From NCBI RefSeq assembly GCF_026151205.1, contig NC_087076.1, positions 9,276,902-9,340,901 of the forward strand: DNA of 64,000 bases, given 5' to 3'. Below, piece by piece: positions 57,205 to 64,000 of the stretch (position 1 is its first letter; each line of letters opens with the position of its first letter). Origin of the DNA: Bolinopsis microptera (lineage: Eukaryota; Ctenophora; Tentaculata; Lobata; Bolinopsidae). The notes under the pieces were generated by a model that saw only the letters and a program-made list of their open reading frames with translations, was not told the DNA's origin and made no database searches. The translations under genes and the position numbers were made by a program.

Positions 57205-58515
57205 GAAATGAAATGAAAATGAAATGAAATGAGGTTTTTATATCCCGCTCATATGATTAACCAACAACACAAGGAAGGTGGTTAACCATGTCAGAGCGGC
57301 TGACTGTGAGTGATGTGAGCAAAAGTGTAAAAATTAGTGAACTAAAGTATAACTCAGCATAAGGCAAAGACAAAATTAAAACATCTTTTATTGTAAACCA
57401 CACTAAACTAAATAGAGGCAGAAACCATACAGTACATGTAGGTATAAAAAGGTTAGTACAGTGACATAATCAATCAAGACAGAATCAGATCCAAGTAAGT
57501 AAGAGATCAAGGCATAAAATGGAGTGCGGTAAAAAAATAAAAGCCAATGTGTCTTGCAAAGTGAAGACAATGGAAAGAAAAACATCAGAACTGATTATAT
57601 AAATGATTCTTTAACATTCGCTTGAAACAGTTGGTATCAGTGATACATCTCAACATCAGGGGAAGAGAGTTCCATGCAATCGGTGCATGGCTTGAGAAAC
57701 GTCTGTCATCAACTTTGGATCTTTTATTCTTTGGTACCTTGAGCATGAGATGGTCATCAGGTCTCTTCGACCTGGTCATGGTCATGGTGTTTGAGAGTTC
57801 TTTATCTACTACATCCACATCCAGTAGTGCTTTGAGGTAATCAGGTGCAGTACCGTGAACTGATTTGTGGGTTAAAAGACAAACTTTAAAGAAGATTCGT
57901 TGGTCTATAGGGAGTATGTGGGCCTTCTTATAGAAGGGAACCAAGTCCGTGGTCCTCTCTTCTATGTTATAGATGAAACGAACTACCCCATTAAGGGTTG
58001 ATCTAAGTTTGTTCAATCTGGTCTTGGGTAGATTCATGTAAAGAGAATTACAGTAGTCTAATTTAGATATGACCAGTTGTTTCACCAGCATCAATTTAAT
58101 GCCTTCATCAAGGTATTAAATGTTATAGATGAAACGAACTACCCCATTAAGGGTTGATCTAAGTTTGTTCAATCTGGTCTTGGGTAGATTCATGTAAAGA
58201 GAATTACAGTAGTCTAATTTAGATATGACCAGTTGTTTCACCAGCATCAATTTAATGCCTTCATCAAGGTAACGACCAATGGTTCTTAGATTCATCATTG
58301 TCCAGCTGCATTTCCTTTTGACATTATTGATCTGTCTTTCCATATTTAGAGTTTCATCAAATTTGACACCCAAACTCTTCCAGCTGTCTCCTTTACACTC
58401 CGTAGGCAGAATTTCAGTGCTTCCAAATTGCAGTCTGACACTGAGTTCACACTTTTGGAAATAACATTGGAAATAACATTGGCACTGAATATCGTGGTTT
58501 TAGTTTTACCGACAG
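57205..58515 (-). mobile_element. 5'-truncated CR1/L2-like LINE
   Basis: On the - strand the RT thumb and C-terminal domain run from about 58,515: SLGVKFDETLNMERQINNVK, QLVISKLDYCNSLYMNLPK, LRSTLNGVVRFIYNI, ILPIDQRIFFKVCLLTHKSVHG, APIAWNSLPLMLRC, ending at 57,585. These words are characteristic of CR1/L2-type ORF2 C-termini. The 3' end is a TTTCAT microsatellite at about 57,205-57,232, as expected for this group. A 151-bp tandem duplication (57,965-58,115 and 58,121-58,271) breaks the frame. The 5' part, including the endonuclease and the RT catalytic motifs, is absent. Confidence 0.85.
57965..58271 (-). repeat. 151-bp tandem duplication inside the LINE
   Basis: 57,965-58,115 and 58,121-58,271 are identical at an offset of 156 bp, separated by TTAAA. 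The duplication repeats the QLVISKLDYCNSL...RFIYNI codons and is recent, since I see no differences. Confidence 0.92.
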
Positions 58516-58875
58516 GTCCCTTTTTTACGGATATCTTCTTTGCGAGGAAAATAATTACGATACTGTCTTGCCCAACTTAAAAGAAAAAAATATGCCAATG
58601 CAAAAAAAACGTGTACCAGATCCAGAAGGAGGTATGGTGAAATCAAAGACGGGTTCCAAATAATTGGAAGTGCAAGATTGTGCTTGTAAGCCCAGGAACT
58701 GAAAATCATGCTGTAGGACTGGAGCGGGGGACTGTAGAGCGGACTTGGTCGGAAGTAGGACCCTAGAGCGGAGTCAAATCGCCAGGGTAGGACTCGTCTC
58801 TAGAGCGGAACTCTAAAGCGGTTAGAAATTTGAGAGTAAAGTTAGTTTTTAAGATTGAGTTATGTTTTTTAATCA

Positions 58876-59646
58876 ATGATTAATAATAGTTGTCACAAGG
58901 ACAAGGACAACACACTGAAGCCAGAGATCCTACCAATAAGGGTTGTCTCAACCTACGGAAGTGACTCTGACATTGTCACCACAGTGAAAAAGTATGAGGA
59001 GAACTTAAAGAAGACCAGAAGTTTTTGTAACCTGAGTGACTCAAAACAACAGAGTAACACCCTTGAAGAAAAGAAGAATGGCAAAAAGTTCTTCCAATTT
59101 GTCAAGAAAACAGGAAGCAACCTCAAAAGCCGGTTGGTTAAGGTGAAAGAAATAGCTCTGGGGAATAAGCATGGTCAAACAAGGCCGTGTAGAAAGAAGA
59201 ACTGTGCAACGTGTGAGTCTATTGATAGTGCTACACAAATCAGCATCAATGGGAAACGGGTAAAACCAGCACCAGGTACATGCATCACTTACAACATCAT
59301 ATATTTGATCAGATGTAAACTGTGTGAGAAACCATACGTAGGCAAATCCACCAGAATGCTACGGGTAAGGTTTGGCGAACACAGAAGAGCATTCTACAAG
59401 ATCATCAGTGGGCAAAAGGTTGACACGGATGATGACTCAAACTGCGTAGGACTCCACCTCCATATAGAGCATGGACTGACTCAGAAGGAAAATTTTAACA
59501 ATAGTGTTTCAGTGTGTATCCTAGAAAATTCAAGTCCTAGTAGTTTAGATGTTAAGGAGCACCGATATATACATGCCTTAAATTCCCTCCGCCCCTCAGG
59601 AATGAATAGTACAAACCCTTTTAAGATTCCTTTATTGCATAATTGA
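58876..59646 (+). CDS. Penelope-like element, C-terminal part with GIY-YIG endonuclease
   Basis: 256 codons, uninterrupted. Residues 105-113 hold a cysteine cluster (PCRKKNCATC). The GIY-YIG core is IIYLIRC (141-147) and YVG (154-156), followed by the basic helix RVRFGEHR (163-170) and the late ERYI/N-type acidic helix (VKEHRYIHALNSLRP, 227-240). Penelope-like elements pair a reverse transcriptase with a GIY-YIG nuclease that nicks the target. Here only the linker and nuclease remain, and no RT is found upstream. The first ATG is arbitrary, because the fragment begins within a longer ORF. The catalytic positions look intact, so decay of this piece is recent or selection has acted on it. Confidence 0.85.
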   Translation: MINNSCHKDKDNTLKPEILPIRVVSTYGSDSDIVTTVKKYEENLKKTRSFCNLSDSKQQSNTLEEKKNGKKFFQFVKKTGSNLKSRLVKVKEIALGNKHGQTRPCRKKNCATCESIDSATQISINGKRVKPAPGTCITYNIIYLIRCKLCEKPYVGKSTRMLRVRFGEHRRAFYKIISGQKVDTDDDSNCVGLHLHIEHGLTQKENFNNSVSVCILENSSPSSLDVKEHRYIHALNSLRPSGMNSTNPFKIPLLHN

Positions 59647-60081
59647 TTTTTATTTTGCCTGAGGGGCTTTCCATAAATTATTTTTTTAAATATTTGGTCC
59701 TTTTATTGATGTTTCATATTTCACGGCAGTTTCCTTTTCAGAGTTTGAGTTTATATTTAGAAACTAACCATACTATCTTTTAGATTTATGTCACTTATGA
59801 TGGCTCCGGCTGAAAGTACTATGACTCATTTTATCTAGAAGATTGTAGTTTCATTGCTTCTGAAGTAGCTATCAGTTCGCCGGTCAATGTTGGGTATAAT
59901 ACTCTTGATAGTTGTCACATAATGATGATAAAATTGATAAAACTTATCATATATCTTGAGTGCAGTTTTTGTTACGTGTTGATAATCTAGCTCTCTTATC
60001 TCTATTTTATCGCTACATTACAACTGCCATTGTGCTGGTACTGTGTTTTTACTTTATAAAACTTACAAGTACAAGTACACG
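59647..60081. other. 3' flank of the Penelope fragment
   Basis: AT-rich, no repeat or gene recognised. It may hold the element's 3' terminal region. Confidence 0.4.
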
Positions 60082-60592
60082 ATGGAGGAAATGGATACTC
60101 TACAAAGATTGTCAGTTTACTCTACCTACATTACCGAAGAGAATGAGGACTATAACGGTTGGATCACTAAACTGTTGGAAGCTACGGACTGTGACAACAA
60201 ATCAGAGTTTTCAGTTGAAACGTTCAAAAAAGCCAGTGAAGTCAGTTTTAGTAAAACTTTTGTATTTTGCGTATCAGACTACCAGTGGTCATATAAGTAC
60301 GTTTCTGGATATCAAGAAAGATATGGAGGAGTTGAAGAGCGATCTTATCCGATCGCAAAGCACTGTTATCAAGCTGCAGGCTGAACTTCTGGAAATCAAA
60401 TCGAACCAGTTGGAATCCGTGCACTCCACCGTCAAGACCACCGTTCAAGACACTGTCCAAGCTGAAATGAAGTCATACAGTCAAGCTGTGTCTAAAACTG
60501 CACCTGTGCTTACAGAAGAGAGTTTGAAAAAGGTTGTACAGAATGCTGTATCGGAAGAGGATCGTAGTAGGAATGGGGGGGGGGGGGGGGGG
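60082..60592 (+). pseudogene. LINE ORF1 fragment, frameshifted, ending in a G run
   Basis: From ATG 60,082 one frame reads MEEMDTLQRLSVYSTYITEE...SEVSFSKTF. After about 60,290 a second frame takes over with a coiled-coil segment (KKDMEELKSDLIRSQSTVIK...) and ends AVSEEDRSRN at about 60,573. Coiled coil followed by EEDRSRN is what precedes the RNA-binding domain in ORF1 of CR1/L2-type LINEs. The rest is replaced by a run of 18 G and unrelated sequence (a GGAAAAATC repeat at about 60,640). Confidence 0.6.
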
Positions 60593-61121
60593 TCCAACCC
60601 GATGTCCGATATGAGGGTTGGTGAAGCCAAAATCGGAATCGGAAAAATCGGAAAAATCGGAAAATTGAGAAATTTTAGAGAATCGATCTCTAAAACCTCT
60701 CAGAAGTGATAAAAACCCCTACATATGCTATATTGTTATGAGAAAACGAACTAATTGAACATTCCAATAGTATGTTTTATGTTTTTTTCCACTGCAGGGG
60801 CTAGTATGCTCACTACTAGTTGGAGCTGTCATGTACTCCCAGACCCGAGTGCTTTGGCCTCTTGACGTGAGATCGATTGTTTATGCTCATTAATTTTATC
60901 CCTGTTACTTGAGAGTTAGAATTAACCCAAATATCAGGGACACGAATGACTACTCCAGGATTTAAGAAACTAAACTTTCAACACCGAAAACATTCAGATT
61001 CTTGCCAAATATATTTCGATTGTAGTCATCTCCAGTGACATTGAACCTAAAAAATGTTAAAAGATTAGTGAAACTCAAGCCGTTATAAAATTAAGAATCC
61101 GAAAAATGTAAAAATATCATA
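60593..61121. other. Unassigned stretch between retroelement fragments
   Basis: Contains a short AATCGGAAAAATCGGAAAAA repeat at about 60,633-60,665; otherwise nothing recognised. Confidence 0.4.
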
Positions 61122-61570
61122 TTAAGGTTTATGGAATATAGGTAATCCAAAGGGATTGACAGTATTAAGGCCAAAAGGTCTAAGAGAATTAAGCAAATGT
61201 ATGTAGTTATTTTCTTTTACTTCAAGTGTACTGGGACTGCAATTCTCTAAAATAAAAATTCTAAAAGTTTCATTAAAATCTGTATGTACTCCTAAACCGT
61301 GGTCAATCAAGTGAACTCCTAGGCTATACTCATCACTAGTAATATCAAATGCTCTACCATCAACGATTTCATAAAATTTGGACCTGTGTCCGTCCATCCT
61401 TTTATGCAAGCTATTAATAGTCCTACCCACATAGTTTTTCTTACAAATCGAACACTGTACAAGATAGATGATATGTTATAGGTCTTGCAACAACCAGGGG
61501 CTGATTTGATCTTTTTGCCATTTGATGTGATGGAGTCCTTACTCATGATCATTTTACAACACTTGCATCC
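61122..61570 (-). pseudogene. Second Penelope GIY-YIG fragment, frameshifted
   Basis: On the - strand CCKMIMSKDSITSNGKKIKS, APGCCKTYN, then, after a frame change at about 61,450, KKNYVGRTINSLHKRMDGHR, and ILENCSPSTLEVKENNYIHL followed by LNSLRPFGLNTVNPF. It corresponds to residues about 110-252 of the fragment at 58,876, but the two differ at many residues, so they are separate copies or families. They lie in tail-to-tail orientation 1.5 kb apart. Confidence 0.8.
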
Positions 61571-61811
61571 CTGTTACTTGTTATTATGTATTAGTACAAC
61601 ACTAGGTACCGGGTTATATTTTGTGGTCCGGTCTTTAAACATACCATAATATCACTAGTACACTGCACCTTAAATGTATAGTGAAGTACATTTGTATCGT
61701 AACACATGCTTGGCTGGGGGATCATGTTTTGTGTCCGATCGGTACCCTGTATTTTCAAAACGGACAAAAAGTAGGGCGGACAAAAACGGACAAAAACAGA
61801 CAAAACATTTA

Positions 61812-63515
61812 GATGTCCTCCTCCTCCTCCTCCTAAGTCTTCCTCCTCCTGAGTCCTTCTCCTCCTCAGTCCTCTTCAGTCCTCTTCCTGACTCCTCGTC
61901 CTCGTCCTTCTCCTCAGTCCTCCTCACCCTCCTCCTCAATCCCCTTCTCCTCCTGAGTCCTACTCCCAGTCCTCCTCCTTCTCCTTCTCCTCCTCCTCAT
62001 CCTCATTTCTCCTCCTGATCCTCCTTCTCCTCCCCATCAGTCCTCCTCAGTCCTCCTCATAGTCGTCCTCCTCCTCCTGAGTCCTTCTCATCCTCCTCCA
62101 CCTCCTGAGTCCACCTCCTGAGTCCTCCTCCTGAGTCCTCATCCTCCTCCTCAGTCATCATCCTCTTCCTCCTGAGTCCTCCCCCAGTCCTCCTCCTCCT
62201 TCTCCTCCTCATCCTCCTCCTCCTTCTCCTCCTCATCAGTCCTCATCCTCTGTCCTCCTCATAATCGTCCTCGTCCTCATCCTCGACCTTAGTCCTCCTC
62301 CTCCTTATCCTCCTCCTCAGTCCTCCCCCAGTCCTCCTCCTCCTCCTCCTCCTTCTCCTCTTTCTTCTCCTCCTAATCATTCCTCCTTCTCAGTCGTCGT
62401 CCTCCTCCTCCTCGTCCTTAGTCCTCGTCCTCTTCAGTATTCCTCCTCAGTCCTCCTCAGTCCTCATCCTCATCATCCTCCTCCTCGTCAACAGTCCTCC
62501 TTCTCCTTCTCCTCATCCTCATCCTCAGTCCTCCTCCTCAGTCCTCCTCCTCCTCCTTCTCCTTCTGATCAGTCCTCCTCCTCAGTCCTCGTCCTCGCTC
62601 TCGTCCTCCTCCTCAGTCCTCCTCCTCCTCCGCAGTCCTTCTCCTCCTCGTCAGTCCTCCTCCTCGCCAGTCCTCCTTCTCCTTCTTCTCATCCTACTCC
62701 TAAGTCCTCCTCCTCCTCCTCAGTCATCCTCCTCCCTCTCATCCTTTTCCTCCTTCTCCTCCTTCTCCTCCTACTCCTAAGTCATCCTCCTGCTCCTCAG
62801 TCCTCCTCCAGTCCTCCTCCTCATCAGTCCTCCCCCAGTCCTCCTTCTCCTCCTCCTCATCCTCAGTCCTCCTCCTAATCATCCTCCTCAGTACTCCTCC
62901 TCCTCAGTCCTCCCTAAGTCCTCCTCTTCCTCAGTCCTCTTTCTCCTCATCCTCAGTCCTCCTCCTCATCCTAAGTCCTCCTCCTCAGTCCTCCTCGTCC
63001 TTAGTCCTCCCCCAGTCCTCCTTCTCCTCATCCTCAGTCCTCCTCCTCAGTCCTCGTCCTTCTCCTTTTTAACAGTCCTCCTCCTCAGTCTTCCTCCTTG
63101 TCCTCGCTCTCGTCCTCCTCCTCCTCCTCCTTCTCGTCTTCCTCCACACCAATCCTGCTCCTCTTCCTTAGTCCTCCCTCTCCTCTTCAGTCCTCCTCCT
63201 CCTCAGTCCTCCTCGGTCCTCCTCTTTCTCCTCAGTCTTCCTCCTTCTCCTCCTCCTCAGTTCTCTTCCTTATCCTCCTCCTCCTTCTTCTCTTCCTTCT
63301 CCTCCTAATCAGTCCTCCTCCTAATCAGTCCTCCTCCTCAGTCGTCCTCCTCCTTAGTCCTCGTCCTCATCGTCGTTAGTCCTCGTCCTCATCCTCCTAG
63401 TCCTCGTCCTTAGTTCTCGTCCTCATCCTCCTAGTGCTCGTCCTGGTCCTCCTTAGTCTTCCTCCTCTGTCCTCCTCAGTCCTCCTTCTCCTCAGTCCTC
63501 CTCCTCCTCCTCATC
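61812..63515 (+). repeat. 1.7-kb CCT-rich polypyrimidine tract
   Basis: Almost pure C and T, built from TCC/TCCTCC triplets punctuated by AGTCC (unit approximately CAGTCCTCCTCCTCC). Strand asymmetry is nearly complete. Open frames here (e.g. 63,098-63,379) are low-complexity serine/proline/leucine translations and not genes. Confidence 0.97.
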
Positions 63516-63810
63516 AGTTTACACAATTTATTGTTATTAAAATGTTTTTAAACGCATTTGAGTCTGTAACATATTGACATGTTACTGTTACTGACTCAAA
63601 ATGTGCTCGAGAATTTTTTTGTTTAACAGAGTTTTACTCTCCAGTACTATGGAAAAGTTGTTACATGATAAATAAAGATTTTGATAAATAAAGTGATTTT
63701 CATCCCTTTTAATGTTATTGAAAATTGTGTAGACTATTCTTTGTATCTAAATGAGGATTGGAAGTTTGAGAAAGGACCATAGTCATTAACCGTGCTACCC
63801 ATTTCTGCAG

Positions 63811-64000
63811 ATAGCCTGTTACAAATTGTGGAGACAATTTAAATCAAAAGTTACTAAAGCGTTCGCTATTTGTTACGATTGTTATTACCAACCGTACCTC
63901 TTTCAATTGTGGACCGGGGTGGATGTTTCTGTCAAACAAGAGTTGATACGACATTGTGTTGTTTTTCGGAAGAAACGATTCTTGTTTGGAACAAGATACC
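63811..64000 (+). CDS. Possible exon running off the window edge
   Basis: After CATTTCTGCAG, a good acceptor, an open frame of 63 codons runs to the last base: IACYKLWRQFKSKVTKAFAI, then CYDCYYQPYLFQLWTGVDVS and VKQELIRHCVVFRKKRFLFG. Composition is more gene-like than the surrounding sequence (basic, Cys/Tyr-rich). I do not recognise the family and see no upstream exon before the polypyrimidine tract. Confidence 0.35.
   Translation, partial: MACYKLWRQFKSKVTKAFAICYDCYYQPYLFQLWTGVDVSVKQELIRHCVVFRKKRFLFGTRY

Noticed and set aside
61674-62018. Leu/Ser/Pro-rich ORF in the CCT tract
   Set aside because: Low-complexity translation of a polypyrimidine repeat.
63098-63379. Ser-rich ORF in the CCT tract
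   Set aside because: Same low-complexity tract; no coding signal.

Overview
The window is eukaryotic, nuclear and animal. It is AT-rich, its genes are split by GT-AG introns, and AATAAA signals follow coding ends. Three conserved animal genes are recognisable, all on the + strand: a CEBPZ/Noc1-type ribosome-biogenesis gene (25.0-28.5 kb), an IGBP1/alpha4/Tap42-type PP2A-binding gene (29.0-31.2 kb) and the V-ATPase subunit F gene (39.35-49.79 kb, 5' exon not found). The mix of Penelope-like GIY-YIG elements, CR1/L2-like, jockey/CR1-like and RTE-like LINEs and hAT-type MITEs fits an invertebrate. A cnidarian is plausible, but the sequence does not decide it.

Layout. 1 to about 18.03 kb is one giant inverted repeat. 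Two arms of about 9 kb, collinear but diverged, face each other across a spacer of about 220 bp; each carries the same decayed LINE (endonuclease plus reverse transcriptase) and two copies of a short hairpin motif. 18.0-24.4 kb holds two more LINE fragments, a 30-bp minisatellite, a 53-nt poly(A) run and a fifth hairpin copy. 24.4-31.2 kb is the gene-dense, well-resolved part. 31.8-38.25 kb is rich in homopolymer runs, has broken reading frames and looks unpolished; traces of C2H2 zinc fingers show through. 38.25-50 kb is the V-ATPase F gene, whose intron of about 10 kb holds a 30-bp tandem repeat, two copies of a small foldback element, an RTE-like remnant, a MITE and a foldback element of about 2.9 kb with near-identical arms. 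50-57 kb holds an unrecognised 274-codon ORF on the - strand with its own poly(A) signal, a possible terminal exon, and a hAT-type MITE with a perfect 8-bp target duplication and a minisatellite cargo. 57-61.6 kb is a cluster of LINE and Penelope remnants. 61.8-63.5 kb is a pure CCT-rich polypyrimidine tract. The window ends in a possible exon.

The three genes are housekeeping genes with no evident shared pathway. The best candidates for something new are the 18-kb inverted repeat with its hairpin motifs, the foldback element inside the V-ATPase intron, and the hAT MITE with a minisatellite inside. Two caveats run through the window: the 18-kb palindrome could be an assembly artefact of an unpolished long read, and single-base errors probably explain the frame problems in the IGBP1 and CEBPZ genes.
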